In this document: piece after piece, positions 19,689 through 28,477 of the stretch
Layout: each line of letters opens with the position of its first letter
Numbering within the stretch: position 1 is the first letter of the stretch
Assembly: GCF_900102485.1 (NCBI RefSeq)
Contig: NZ_FNBX01000007.1
Span: 60,329-124,328, forward strand
Reading direction: 5' to 3'
DNA: 64,000 nucleotides
DNA from: Desulfovibrio legallii
GTDB taxonomy: Bacteria > Desulfobacterota > Desulfovibrionia > Desulfovibrionales > Desulfovibrionaceae
Made by a program: the position numbers and the translations under genes
Notes under the pieces: generated by a model
What the model saw: only the letters and a program-made list of their open reading frames with translations
Database searches by the model: none
Told to the model about the DNA's origin: nothing

Positions 19689-20708
19689 TTAGGCTTCAAA
19701 ATGGTCGAAGCCGTGCCCCAGACTGTCCGTTGACTCGTTGTTGCAGAGGATGCGCCCGCCGGAAGTGACCACGCCGATGCTGGTCAGGCCGGGAATGGCC
19801 GCGTGCAGGGCCGGGAGCATGTCCGGCGCGCAGGAGCCCAGCAGGGCGTAGTCCTCGCCGCCGCGCAGGGCCTCGTGCACGGGGTTTCTGCCCCTCTGCG
19901 CGGCGTAGCGCACCACTTCCGGATGGAGCTGCCCCTGGGCCAGGACGATCTCCGCGCCCAGGCAGGCGCAACGGTCCTGGCAGGCGACGCTCTGCTCGCC
20001 CGTAAGGCCCAGCAGCCGGGGCAGGTCGCGCAGCAGCCCGTCGGAGAGGTCCATGAGGGCCGGGGGCCGGGCGTTGTAGCCCGCCCGCGCCAGCATAAGC
20101 CCCGCGTCCACCTGCGGCCGGGGCCGCAGATGGGCCGCGCAGGCTGCGGGCCAGACCTCCAGAGCGGCGCGCCCCTGCGCTTCCAGCGCCTGCAGGCCCG
20201 TGCGGGCCAGCCCCAGACGCCCCACCACAAACAGCGTATCCCCCGGCATGCTGCCGCCGCGGACAAGAAAGCTCCCCGGCTCCACGGGCTCGCCCCAGAC
20301 CGTGACGGAAACGTGCAGCCGCTCGCAGCGGGAAAGGTCGCCCCCAGCCAGAACCATCTGCTGTTCCTGCGCCAGACCGGCCATGCCGGCAAAAAAGCCG
20401 TCCAGCCAGGCCGCGTCCGCCCAGGAGGGCAGGCCCAGGCACAGGCTGAAGCCCAGGGGGCGGCCGCCGCAGGCGGCCACATCGCTCACGTTGACGGCCA
20501 GGGCCTTGTAGCCCGTGTCCTCAGGCGTGAAATAGGCCCGGCGGAAGTGGACGTCCTCCAGAAAAAGGTCGCTGCTTACGCACAGGGGACGCCCGGCCCG
20601 CAGGATGGCGCAGTCGTCCCCGCGCCCCAGCAGCAGCGAGGGATGGGCAGCAGGAAAATGGCGGGCCAGCAGGCCCAGAATGCCGTCTTCGGAAAGCGAC
20701 GCGCCCAT
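19689..20708 (-). CDS. thiL: Thiamine-monophosphate kinase
   Basis: ThiL phosphorylates thiamine monophosphate to the active cofactor thiamine diphosphate. The 339-residue protein of the PurM/AIR-synthase fold shows GRGDDCA near residue 30, SSDLFLEDVHF, NVSDVAACGG, LMDLSDGL and GGEDYALL, all ThiL landmarks for ATP, metal and substrate. It starts one base after the helicase stop. No thiamine riboswitch was seen upstream. Confidence 0.94.
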   Translation of the reverse strand: MGASLSEDGILGLLARHFPAAHPSLLLGRGDDCAILRAGRPLCVSSDLFLEDVHFRRAYFTPEDTGYKALAVNVSDVAACGGRPLGFSLCLGLPSWADAAWLDGFFAGMAGLAQEQQMVLAGGDLSRCERLHVSVTVWGEPVEPGSFLVRGGSMPGDTLFVVGRLGLARTGLQALEAQGRAALEVWPAACAAHLRPRPQVDAGLMLARAGYNARPPALMDLSDGLLRDLPRLLGLTGEQSVACQDRCACLGAEIVLAQGQLHPEVVRYAAQRGRNPVHEALRGGEDYALLGSCAPDMLPALHAAIPGLTSIGVVTSGGRILCNNESTDSLGHGFDHFEA

Positions 20709-20709
20709 C

Positions 20710-23040
20710 TCAGCCCTCCAGCAGCAGGTATTCGCGCAGGATCACCTTCAGCCCGAAACCGGGAAAATTGACCTGCACTTTGTCCGGCGGCAGTTCCTTC
20801 ACGATTTTGCCCCGCCCGAAAATGCGGTGCCGACAATAACAGAGCGCGCCCGCGGGGCCTTCCGCCCGCTCTCCGGCCGGGCCGGAAGGGGGTGTCCCGC
20901 AAGCCGTCGGGCAGGCGGCAGCCGCCGGGAGCGTCTGCCGCGTTGTCGCGCGGGCCGTTGCGCCTGCCCCCGCGGGCGCGTCGGCGCGTTCCTCCGGCGG
21001 CAGCTGGCAATCGTCATAGGCGGCGCTCAGGCGCTCCGCCCGGCCTCCGGGCCGCCCGTCCGCCGCGCCGCAGCCCACGGGCGGGCGCTCGCCCAAGCCC
21101 GTTTTGCGGCCGAAGCCCATGCCGCCCGCCTCGCGCCGGGTCAGCGCGCCGCCGAAACCCTCCACCCATTCCTCCACCAGGCCCGGAGCCAGCTCGCGCA
21201 CAAAGGGGCTGGGGCTCACATGCTGGCTGCCGCGCTCCGCCCGGCTGTACAGGGTGGCGGGCACATACAGATCCAGGTTCTGCCGGGCGCGGGTGCAGGC
21301 CACATACATAAGACGGCGCTCCTCCTCAAAATCCTCAGGCCGGGCCAGAGCGTGGCGCGAGGGGAAGCGGTCCTCCACCAGGTCAATGATGAGCACGGCG
21401 TTCCACTCCAGCCCTTTGGCCGAATGCACGGTGGACAGGGTCACCCGGCCCTCGCCGTCGTCGCTCTCTTCCTCCGGCGATTCCAGGGCCAGATCGGCCA
21501 CAAAAAGATCCAGATCCGTATAGCCTGAGGCCATCTGCACAATCTCCTCCAGCCCCTGCTGGCGGCGGGGCCAGTCCTCTGGGTAGAGGGTCTCCAGCCG
21601 GGGGCGGTAGTGCTCCAGCACCGTGCCCAGGGTGGCCGCCGGGGCCTGCGGCGCGGCGCGCAGGCCATCCACAAAACGCAGGTCCTCCAAGAGGCCGGGA
21701 AAGCGGGCAAAGGCTTTTCCCGTTATTTTGGCGTCGCCCCTGGCCGCCGCCGCATAGAGCTTTTCCACGGTCTTGGGGCCTATGCCGTGGTGCTGCGCCG
21801 CCACCCGGGCAAAGGCGGGCATATCCAGCGGATTGAGCAGCAGTCGCACATAGGCCATGACGTCCTTGACGTGCGCGGCCTCGGTATAGCGCAGCCCCCC
21901 GTACTTGCGGAACGGAATGGAGGCCTGGTTCAGGGCCAGCTCCAGCTGGTAGGAATGGAACCCGGCCCGGAAAAGCACGGCGATCTCATGGGGCAGATGC
22001 TCTTGCAGCAGATCCTCAATGCGCCGCACCACCAGCCTGGCCTGGCTCAGATCGCTCAAAGGCGCCACCAGCCGCACGGGCGCGCCGCCCTCCTTGCGCG
22101 TAAACAGCTTTTTGCGGAAGGATTCCGCCGCGTGGGCCAGCAGGCTGTTGGCCACCTCCAGCACCGGCCTGGTGGAGCGGTAGTTCTCCTCCAGGCGGAT
22201 GACCCGCGCCCCCGGAAACAGCTTGGGAAAATCCAGAATATTTCGCACGTTGGCCCCGCGGAAGGCGTAGATGGACTGGGCCTCGTCGCCCACGGCCATG
22301 ACGTTGCCGCCCTCCCCGGCCAAAAGCCGCACCAGGCGGGCCTGCACCAGGTTGGTGTCCTGGTATTCGTCCACAAGAATATGGCTGTAGCGCGCGCGCA
22401 GGGCCTCCGCAGCCGCGGCGTTCTCCCGCAGCAGCGCCTCCAGCTCAAAAAGCAGGTCGTCGTAGTCCAGCAGGCCCTTTTCCCGCCGGTAGGCCCTGTA
22501 GGCCATATCCAGCTGGGCCAGGGCCTCGGCGTGGGGCAAAAGGTGGAAGGCCTCGCGCTGCAGCACCTCGTCCAAGGGCTGCTCCTTGTTCCTGGCCTTG
22601 CTCAGCAGGCCCACAATGCTCTGCGTCTTGGGGAAGGAGCGGTCCCCCTTGCCCAGCCGCAGGGCTTCCTTGCACTGCTTGACCGCCGCCGTGATGTCCG
22701 CCGCGTCCATGACCGTAAACGGACGGTCGCCCAGCCAGGAGGGCCGCCAGCGACGCAAAACCCCATAGGCAAAGGCGTGGAACGTGCCGCCCTGCACTCC
22801 GGCCAGCCCCTGCCCCAGCAGCAGCCCGGCCCGGTGCAGCATCTCCCGCGCGGCCTTGCGCGTGAACGTGAGCAACAGCATGTTCTCCGGGGGCACGCCC
22901 CGCTCCGCCAGCCAGGCCAGACGGTAAACAATAGTGCGGGTTTTGCCGCTGCCCGCGCCCGCCACCACCAGGGTGGGACCGTCGCCGCTGGTGGCCGCCG
23001 CGTATTGCGCCTCATTAAGGGCTTGTGCGTAGTCGATCAT
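20710..23040 (-). CDS. UvrD/Rep-type ATP-dependent DNA helicase
   Basis: A 776-residue superfamily 1A helicase. Motif I is GAGSGKTRT near residue 30, motif II is VDEYQDTN, motif III is GDEAQSIYAFRGA, motif IV is EENYRST, motif V is TVHSAKGLEW and motif VI is VACTRAR. It likely unwinds DNA in repair or replication restart, as UvrD, PcrA and Rep do. The ATG at 23040 gives the conserved N-terminus (YAQALNEAQ). The C-terminal section (about 640-750) is low-complexity, Ala/Gly/Pro-rich linker, then a short conserved-looking end (KVQVNFPGFG) that resembles the PcrA/UvrD C-terminal Tudor-like fold. First gene of the thiL operon. Confidence 0.92.
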   Translation of the reverse strand: MIDYAQALNEAQYAAATSGDGPTLVVAGAGSGKTRTIVYRLAWLAERGVPPENMLLLTFTRKAAREMLHRAGLLLGQGLAGVQGGTFHAFAYGVLRRWRPSWLGDRPFTVMDAADITAAVKQCKEALRLGKGDRSFPKTQSIVGLLSKARNKEQPLDEVLQREAFHLLPHAEALAQLDMAYRAYRREKGLLDYDDLLFELEALLRENAAAAEALRARYSHILVDEYQDTNLVQARLVRLLAGEGGNVMAVGDEAQSIYAFRGANVRNILDFPKLFPGARVIRLEENYRSTRPVLEVANSLLAHAAESFRKKLFTRKEGGAPVRLVAPLSDLSQARLVVRRIEDLLQEHLPHEIAVLFRAGFHSYQLELALNQASIPFRKYGGLRYTEAAHVKDVMAYVRLLLNPLDMPAFARVAAQHHGIGPKTVEKLYAAAARGDAKITGKAFARFPGLLEDLRFVDGLRAAPQAPAATLGTVLEHYRPRLETLYPEDWPRRQQGLEEIVQMASGYTDLDLFVADLALESPEEESDDGEGRVTLSTVHSAKGLEWNAVLIIDLVEDRFPSRHALARPEDFEEERRLMYVACTRARQNLDLYVPATLYSRAERGSQHVSPSPFVRELAPGLVEEWVEGFGGALTRREAGGMGFGRKTGLGERPPVGCGAADGRPGGRAERLSAAYDDCQLPPEERADAPAGAGATARATTRQTLPAAAACPTACGTPPSGPAGERAEGPAGALCYCRHRIFGRGKIVKELPPDKVQVNFPGFGLKVILREYLLLEG

Positions 23041-23153
23041 GACCGGCACGGTAGCACAGCCCGCCCCCGCAGGCCAGAGGCCAGGAACCGGGCGGCGCGG
23101 TCCGGCAGCCCCTGGCGCACGGCCTGGCGTTTTCCCCGGCAGGCGCACGTACC

Positions 23154-23182
23154 TTGACATCGCGCCGTGGAATGCTGACAAT
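23154..23182 (+). promoter_or_regulatory. Promoter of the bcr-like gene
   Basis: A consensus TTGACA (23154-23159) is 17 bp from GACAAT (23177-23182), 30 bp before the start codon. Confidence 0.75.
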
Positions 23183-23211
23183 CCTTCTTTGGCCTTCAGT
23201 AAGGATTAACG

Positions 23212-24495
23212 ATGCATTTTACGGAAAACGAACTGGTGGTGGGGGCGGGGGCCCGGCTCTCCCGCCGGCGGCGGCTCTACCTGGCCGTACTTCTTGGCAT
23301 GCTGGCGGCCTTCGGCCCCCTCTGCACGGATACCTACCTGCCCAGCCTGCCCGCTCTGGGCGAGGATTTGTCTCTCTCCACCGCCGCCGTGCAGCTCACC
23401 ATCACGGCCTGTCTGCTGGGCATGGCCCTGGGCCAGCTCTTTGTGGGGCCCCTCTCGGACGGCACGGGCCGCCGCGGCCCCCTGCTCTGCGCCCTGGCCT
23501 TCTTCACCCTGGCCTCCGCCGCCTGCGTGGCGGCCCAGTCAGGGCACGGCTTCATCGCCCTGCGCTTTGCCCAGGGCCTGGGCGGGGCCGGGGGCATCGT
23601 GCTTTCCCGCGCCATCGCCTGCGACCTGTTCCGCGGGCCGGAGCTTACCAGCTTCATGAGTCTGCTCATGGCCGTCAACAGCGTGGCCCCCATCGCCGGG
23701 CCCGTGCTGGGCGGCGCGCTGGCCGCCCTGGGCAGCTGGCGCTGGGTGTTCATCTTTCTTGCCGGGATGGGCGTTTTTCTGCTCCTTTTCTGCGGCTTCG
23801 GCCTGCCGGAAACCCTGCCCCCAAGCCTGCGCCGCCAGGGCGGCACGCGCGCCAGCCTGCGGGCCACCGCGGCCCTCTGCCGCGACCCGGCCTTCATGAG
23901 CTATGTGGGCATGCAGGGCTTCACCATGGGCGGCTTTTTCGGCTATGTGGCGGCCTCGCCCTTTGTCTTCCAGAACATGTACGCCATCTCCCCCACGGGT
24001 TACAGCCTCATCTTCGGCGGCAACGCCCTGAGCGTCACCATCATGGCCGTCATTACCGGACGCCTGGCGCTCCGGATGGGTGAAATGCGCCTGCTCAGCA
24101 TCGGCAACCGGCTGCGCATGGTCGCCTGCCTGATCGTTCTGGGCGTTACCCTGGCGCGGCCCGCCTCGCCCCTGCCCATCATGGCCAGCCTGTACTGCAT
24201 GCTGGTTCTGCAGGGCATGACCATGCCCTGCGCCTTTACCCTGGCCATTGAGGCCCAGCGCGTGGGCGCGGGCACGGCCTCAGGCCTTCTGGGCGTGGCC
24301 ATGTTCCTGGCCGGAGCCGCCTCCTCCCCCCTGGTGGGCCTGGGCGGCCCGGATACGGCCGTGCCCCTGGGCCTGGTCTGCGCCGCCAGCGGCCTGCTGG
24401 CCCTGCTCACCGGGTTTGCGGGCAACCGCCTGCTGGCTCGCCGCCGGGCCGAAACCGCAGCCGCACAAGACCCCTCCGCACCGCGCCCGCATTGA
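23212..24495 (+). CDS. Bcr/CflA-type multidrug MFS exporter
   Basis: The 427-residue protein has twelve predicted helices. TDTYLPSLPALGEDL after helix 1, GQLFVGPLSDGTGRRGPLL (the A-motif) and the later SRAIACDLF segment are characteristic of the Bcr/CflA drug-resistance branch. It probably expels toxic compounds by proton antiport. It is divergent from the helicase operon and has its own good promoter. The C-terminal tail is short and basic. Confidence 0.9.
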   Translation: MHFTENELVVGAGARLSRRRRLYLAVLLGMLAAFGPLCTDTYLPSLPALGEDLSLSTAAVQLTITACLLGMALGQLFVGPLSDGTGRRGPLLCALAFFTLASAACVAAQSGHGFIALRFAQGLGGAGGIVLSRAIACDLFRGPELTSFMSLLMAVNSVAPIAGPVLGGALAALGSWRWVFIFLAGMGVFLLLFCGFGLPETLPPSLRRQGGTRASLRATAALCRDPAFMSYVGMQGFTMGGFFGYVAASPFVFQNMYAISPTGYSLIFGGNALSVTIMAVITGRLALRMGEMRLLSIGNRLRMVACLIVLGVTLARPASPLPIMASLYCMLVLQGMTMPCAFTLAIEAQRVGAGTASGLLGVAMFLAGAASSPLVGLGGPDTAVPLGLVCAASGLLALLTGFAGNRLLARRRAETAAAQDPSAPRPH

Positions 24496-24576
24496 CGCAA
24501 CCGGCCGGCGCGTTTACAACCACAGGCGGCCCCAACCCGCGCCGCGCTCACGCGGCGGACACTGCGAGGAATACCC

Positions 24577-25110
24577 ATGCCCCAAGAGCAGGAACAGTTC
24601 CGGAAAAATGTGGATCAGGTGCTGGAAGCCGTCATGTTTGAAAACTGGCTGCGCTTCTACTTCATCAGCGAAAAGCCCGACGCCGACGTCCCCGAAGGCG
24701 GCGAACCGCCCCTGTTTATGGCCGTGCCGGTCAAAAGCATGGAGCGCATCAGCGAGCTTTACCCCCACCTGCTGCCCCTGGCCGACGCCATGAACGGCAA
24801 GGAAGTGGCCTTTGAGACCTCGCGCCAGGCGGTCTGTCAATTCGTGCTGGAGCAGATGGACGGCAAGGTCTTGCCCCGCAACACCGCCGGCATGATCTTC
24901 GGCAGTGCGGCCTTCCAGGTGCGGCTCCAGCTTTTCAACACCTGGGTGCAGATGCACGAAGCCCAGCTGGACCGGGGCTTCCTGGACTTCGACGCGTGGC
25001 GCAAGCTCTTTACGGAGTGGACGGCCACCCCCGCGGCCAAGGAACTGGGCGAAAAGCTCTCCCTTTCTTTCCAATCCGCCGCGCCGGCCGCCGACGCCAC
25101 CGTGCAGTAA
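24577..25110 (+). CDS. Hypothetical cytosolic protein
   Basis: A 177-residue protein with GAGGA before its ATG. I do not recognise the family. The sequence is well ordered and mixed in composition, rich in aromatic residues (FENWLRFYFISE, LFNTWVQMHEAQLDRGFLDFDAWRKLF), with no signal peptide, membrane helix or cysteine motif. It is on the same strand as bcr, 81 bp downstream, and is followed by the sigma-54 promoter region. A weak hairpin (25112-25125) follows its stop. Confidence 0.8.
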   Translation: MPQEQEQFRKNVDQVLEAVMFENWLRFYFISEKPDADVPEGGEPPLFMAVPVKSMERISELYPHLLPLADAMNGKEVAFETSRQAVCQFVLEQMDGKVLPRNTAGMIFGSAAFQVRLQLFNTWVQMHEAQLDRGFLDFDAWRKLFTEWTATPAAKELGEKLSLSFQSAAPAADATVQ

Positions 25111-25266
25111 GGCCCCTGCCGGGGCAAGATTTTGTACACCCCAGGCCCAGCACAGCGGATCCGCGGCAGGATTGGTTAAACATTTTTTACGCAACCACCC
25201 CCAGGCATTATTTAAAATCGCCTGCAAAACAGCAGTGTTATAAAAATTTTAAAGAACCCCTTTTCT

Positions 25267-25282
25267 TGGCACGGCCCTTGCA
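25267..25282 (+). promoter_or_regulatory. Sigma-54 promoter
   Basis: TGGCAC, five bases, then TTGCA: an exact match to the -24/-12 consensus, with GG at 25268-25269 and GC at 25280-25281. An AT-rich tract lies directly upstream (about 25195-25260) and could hold activator or IHF sites. Predicted start of transcription is about 25293. Confidence 0.88.
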
Positions 25283-25292
25283 GAATAGAAAG

Positions 25293-25363
25293 TACCTTCC
25301 TTTCTTTTGCTGACAGCCTCCTCCAAACGAAACGGCCTGCCTCCCCAAGCGGGCCGTTTTTTT
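25293..25363 (+). ncRNA. Candidate short pyrimidine-rich RNA from the sigma-54 promoter
   Basis: Between the sigma-54 promoter and a strong terminator lies room for only a 71-nt transcript with no open reading frame. Its 5' part is C/U-rich (ACCTTCCTTTCTTTTGC) and contains CCTCCTCC at 25317-25324, which is complementary to Shine-Dalgarno sequences. It then forms the terminator hairpin. It could be a free small RNA, or a leader whose terminator controls read-through into the agmatinase-family gene. The start is inferred from the promoter position. Confidence 0.5.
25330..25363 (+). terminator. Rho-independent terminator before the agmatinase-family gene
   Basis: AAACGGCCTGC (25330-25340) pairs with GCGGGCCGTTT (25349-25359, one G-T pair) over an 8-nt loop; a run of seven T ends at 25363. 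It stands between the sigma-54 promoter and the next start codon (25388). Confidence 0.9.
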
Positions 25364-25387
25364 ATCGCAACAACCACGGTGAACGGC

Positions 25388-26290
25388 ATGCACGAGCATT
25401 TTCTGGCTTCGGAGTATCCGCCCTGCCCGCCGGAGCGCGCAGGCTTTCACATCATTCCCGCGCCGCTGGAGCGCAGCGTCTCTTACGGCGGGGGCGCGGC
25501 CAGAGGCCCGGCGGCCATTCTGGCGGCCTCGCAGCAGCTTGAGGCCTGGGAAAGCGGCCTTGCCCCCGGCGAGACAGGTTTTTATACTGCCCCCCCCGTG
25601 GACTGCGCCGGCCCCATTGCGGACGTGCTGGAGCGCATTGCCCAGGCCACAACGCGGGCCCTGGCCTGTGGGGCCGTGCCCGTGCTGCTGGGGGGCGAAC
25701 ACACCGTCAGCCTGGGGGCCCTGCGCGCCCTGGCGGCGCAGGCCCGCCAGCGCGGCGAACCCCTGGGCGTGGTGCAGTTTGACGCCCACGCCGACCTGCG
25801 CCAGAGCTACGAGGGCGATCCCTACTCCCACGCCTGCGTCATGTACCGGGCCGCGGCAGACCTGGGCCTGCCCTTGCTCCAGTTTGCCGTGCGGGACTTC
25901 AGCCGCGAGGAGGCCGCCGCGCGCGAACGTCTGGGCGTTGCCCACTACGACGCGCGCTTTCTGGCCCGTGTGGGCCTGCCGGAGCAGCCCCTGCCCGAAG
26001 GCTTCCCCCACAACATTTACATCACCTTTGATCTGGACGGGCTGGATTCCTCCCTCATGCCGGCCACGGGTACGCCCTCACCCGGCGGGCTCAACTGGCG
26101 CGAAGCCCAGTTCATCCTGGAACGCTGCGTGGCGGGCCGCCGGGTGGCGGGCCTGGACGTGGTGGAGCTGGCCCCCATCGCCGGGCTGCACCACGCGGAC
26201 TTCACGGCGGCCAAGCTGACCCACCTGCTCATGGGCTTGGCCGGGGCCGCCAACACCACGGAAAAACAATCTGCGGAGGCGCACGCATGA
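25388..26290 (+). CDS. speB: Agmatinase/arginase family ureohydrolase
   Basis: The 300-residue enzyme probably hydrolyses agmatine to putrescine and urea. Manganese ligands are visible in GGEHTVS, DAHADLR and FDLDGLDSS. The length matches agmatinases; other ureohydrolases (guanidinobutyrase, formimidoylglutamase) have the same motifs, so the substrate is inferred. ATG 25388 lacks a good ribosome site and follows a terminator by 25 bp, so expression may depend on read-through. The stop overlaps the panB start (ATGA). Confidence 0.85.
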   Translation: MHEHFLASEYPPCPPERAGFHIIPAPLERSVSYGGGAARGPAAILAASQQLEAWESGLAPGETGFYTAPPVDCAGPIADVLERIAQATTRALACGAVPVLLGGEHTVSLGALRALAAQARQRGEPLGVVQFDAHADLRQSYEGDPYSHACVMYRAAADLGLPLLQFAVRDFSREEAAARERLGVAHYDARFLARVGLPEQPLPEGFPHNIYITFDLDGLDSSLMPATGTPSPGGLNWREAQFILERCVAGRRVAGLDVVELAPIAGLHHADFTAAKLTHLLMGLAGAANTTEKQSAEAHA

Positions 26291-27120
26291 AAAACACGGT
26301 GGTCACGTTTCGGGAAGCCAAAGGCGGGGAAAAGCTGGTCATGATCACGGCCTACGACTACAGCACGGCCAGGGTCATGGACGCCGCTGGGGTCAACGCC
26401 ATCCTGGTGGGCGATTCCCTGGGCATGGTCATGCTGGGCTACGAAGACACCCTCTCCGTCACCCTGGACGATATGGCGCGCCACTGCGCCGCCGTGGCGC
26501 GCGGCACGCGCGAGGCCCTGGTGGTCTGCGACATGCCCTTCATGAGCTACCACACGGGCGTGGAAGACACGGTGCGCAATGCCGGCCGCCTCATCGTTCA
26601 GGGCCGCGCCCAGGCCGTCAAACTGGAAGGCGGCGCGGCATTCTGCCCCGAAGTGCGCGCCCTGGTGCGGGCCTCCATTCCCGTGGTGGGGCACCTGGGC
26701 CTCACCCCCCAGTCCGTCAACGCCTTCGGCGGCTACAAAGTGCAGGGCAAAACCCCCACCGCCGCCCAAAAACTCCTGGACGACGCCCGCGCCCTGCAGG
26801 ACGCCGGGGCCTTCGCCCTGGTGCTCGAATGCGTGCCCGCCCCCCTGGCCGCCAAAATCACCCAGGCCCTCGCCATCCCCACCATCGGCATCGGCGCAGG
26901 GCCGGACTGCGATGGCCAGGTGCTCGTCTGGCAGGATATGACCGGCATGAACCCCGGCAAACTCCCCCGCTTTGTCAAACGCTTCGGCGAAGTGGGGCAA
27001 GCCCTGCGCGGCGCGGTGGAGGCCTACGCCCGCGAAGTCCGCGCCGGAACCTTCCCCGCCGAAGAGCACGCCTACCCCCTGCCCGAAGGCGCGGAAAAAA
27101 CCTTTCGGAAGCTGAAATAA
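26287..27120 (+). CDS. panB: 3-methyl-2-oxobutanoate hydroxymethyltransferase
   Basis: PanB adds a hydroxymethyl group from methylene-tetrahydrofolate to alpha-ketoisovalerate to form ketopantoate, the first committed step to pantothenate and CoA. The 277-residue protein shows [26 protein letters not shown] (metal-binding Asp), [20 protein letters not shown] and [16 protein letters not shown]. It overlaps the upstream gene by 4 bp. Its keto-acid substrate is the product of IlvD, which is encoded elsewhere in the window. Confidence 0.96.
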   Translation: MKNTVVTFREAKGGEKLVMITAYDYSTARVMDAAGVNAILVGDSLGMVMLGYEDTLSVTLDDMARHCAAVARGTREALVVCDMPFMSYHTGVEDTVRNAGRLIVQGRAQAVKLEGGAAFCPEVRALVRASIPVVGHLGLTPQSVNAFGGYKVQGKTPTAAQKLLDDARALQDAGAFALVLECVPAPLAAKITQALAIPTIGIGAGPDCDGQVLVWQDMTGMNPGKLPRFVKRFGEVGQALRGAVEAYAREVRAGTFPAEEHAYPLPEGAEKTFRKLK

Positions 27121-27143
27121 AAATTTTTTATTTTTGTTCAGGT

Positions 27144-27189
27144 GTGGGGGGAAGGGAACTTTTGTGAACAAAAATTCCCTTCCCCTCAC
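27144..27189 (-). repeat. Dispersed palindromic element, copy 2 (degenerate)
   Basis: Arms GTGGGGGGAAGGGAAC and its near complement close around TTTTGTGAACAAAA. This copy has a few mismatches, and its flank is diverged and lies on the far side, so it is inverted relative to copy 1. It sits between panB and recA. Confidence 0.8.
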
Positions 27190-27230
27190 AAATCCCCCCG
27201 CTCCATCCCGCCGCCTGCCGGGCGGAGCAT

Positions 27231-27259
27231 TTGCCATGCGGCGGCGGCTTTGGTATGCT
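27231..27259 (+). promoter_or_regulatory. Putative recA promoter
   Basis: TTGCCA (27231-27236) is 17 bp from TATGCT (27254-27259), 37 bp before the recA start. GGTA and TACC half-sites (27252-27264) surround the -10, which might be an operator, but I cannot assign it to LexA. Confidence 0.55.
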
Positions 27260-27295
27260 GTACCGCTTGAAGGCATCTTTACACGGAGTATAATT

Positions 27296-28378
27296 ATGGC
27301 CAGAAAACCGGCCCTCAGTCCTGCGGACGCGCGCGCCGAAGCCCTGGGCACGGCGCTTTCCACCATTGAGCGCAAATACGGCAAGGGCGCGGTCATGAAG
27401 CTCTCCGACGAGGCCCACGTCAACATCCCTGTCATTCCCACGGGTTCCATTGGCCTGGACCTGGCCCTGGGGGTAGGGGGCATCCCGCGCGGGCGCATCA
27501 CGGAAATTTTCGGCCCGGAATCTTCGGGCAAGACCACGCTTACCCTGCACATTATTGCAGAGTGCCAGAAGCAGGGCGGCACTTGCGCCTTTGTGGACGC
27601 GGAGCACGCCCTGGACGTGGGCTACGCCAAGCGCCTGGGCGTCAATACGGACGATCTGCTCATTTCGCAGCCCGACTACGGCGAGCAGGCCCTGGACATT
27701 GCGGACATGCTGGTGCGCTCCGGCGCGGTGGACCTGGTAGTGGTGGACTCGGTGGCCGCGCTTATTCCTCAGGCGGAGCTGGACGGCGACATGGGCGAGA
27801 CCCAGGTGGGCGGGCAGGCCCGGCTCATGTCCCACGCCATGCGGCGGCTCACGGGCACCATCCACAAGTCGCGCACGTCGGTCATCTTCATCAACCAGAT
27901 CCGCATGAAGATCGGCGTTACGGGCTACGGCAGCCCGGAGACCACCACCGGCGGCAACGCCCTCAAGTTCTATGCCTCGGTGCGCATGGACATCCGCCGC
28001 ATCCAGACCCTCAAGGACAAAGAGGAGTCTTTCGGCTCGCGCACCAAGGTCAAGGTGGTCAAAAACAAGGTTGCGCCGCCCTTCCGCAGTGCGATTTTCG
28101 ACATTCTGTACGGCCAGGGCATTTCGCGCTCCGGCGAGCTCATTGACCTGGGCATTGAGGCCAAGATCATTGAGCAGAGCGGCTCGTGGTTCGCCTTTGG
28201 CTCGGAAAAGCTGGGCCAGGGCCGCGAAAAAGTGCGCGCCCTGCTGGACGAAAACCCCGATCTGCGCAATCAGATCGAAGCCAAGGTGGTGGAATTTCTG
28301 GGCCTGCATCCGCAGGAAAGCGTGCCCGCCGCCGATGACGATTTGGACGAGGCCCCCCCCACCCCCGAGTACGACTGA
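27296..28378 (+). CDS. recA: Recombinase RecA
   Basis: RecA forms filaments on single-stranded DNA, drives strand exchange and triggers self-cleavage of LexA. The 360-residue product has Walker [19 protein letters not shown], the Walker B-like [11 protein letters not shown], the L1 and L2 loop regions ([18 protein letters not shown]) and an acidic C-terminal tail. I chose ATG 27296 behind CGGAGTATAATT; codons further upstream lie in the palindromic repeat and promoter. alaS follows by 99 bp. Confidence 0.98.
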   Translation: MARKPALSPADARAEALGTALSTIERKYGKGAVMKLSDEAHVNIPVIPTGSIGLDLALGVGGIPRGRITEIFGPESSGKTTLTLHIIAECQKQGGTCAFVDAEHALDVGYAKRLGVNTDDLLISQPDYGEQALDIADMLVRSGAVDLVVVDSVAALIPQAELDGDMGETQVGGQARLMSHAMRRLTGTIHKSRTSVIFINQIRMKIGVTGYGSPETTTGGNALKFYASVRMDIRRIQTLKDKEESFGSRTKVKVVKNKVAPPFRSAIFDILYGQGISRSGELIDLGIEAKIIEQSGSWFAFGSEKLGQGREKVRALLDENPDLRNQIEAKVVEFLGLHPQESVPAADDDLDEAPPTPEYD

Positions 28379-28477
28379 CCACAACATTCAGGCCCTTTGT
28401 TCCGGGCAGGGCGCGTCGCTCCAAGGGTTGTGCGGCGCGCCCTGCCGCGCGCAGCCCCTGCACTCTACGGAGCCCCT

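Noticed and set aside
25112..25134. Terminator after the hypothetical gene at 24577
   Set aside because: The stem is only five base pairs (GCCCC/GGGGC) and the T-run is short and displaced.
27252..27264. LexA operator in the recA promoter
   Set aside because: GGTA and TACC flank the -10, but half-sites of four bases are too short to call, and no known LexA consensus fits.
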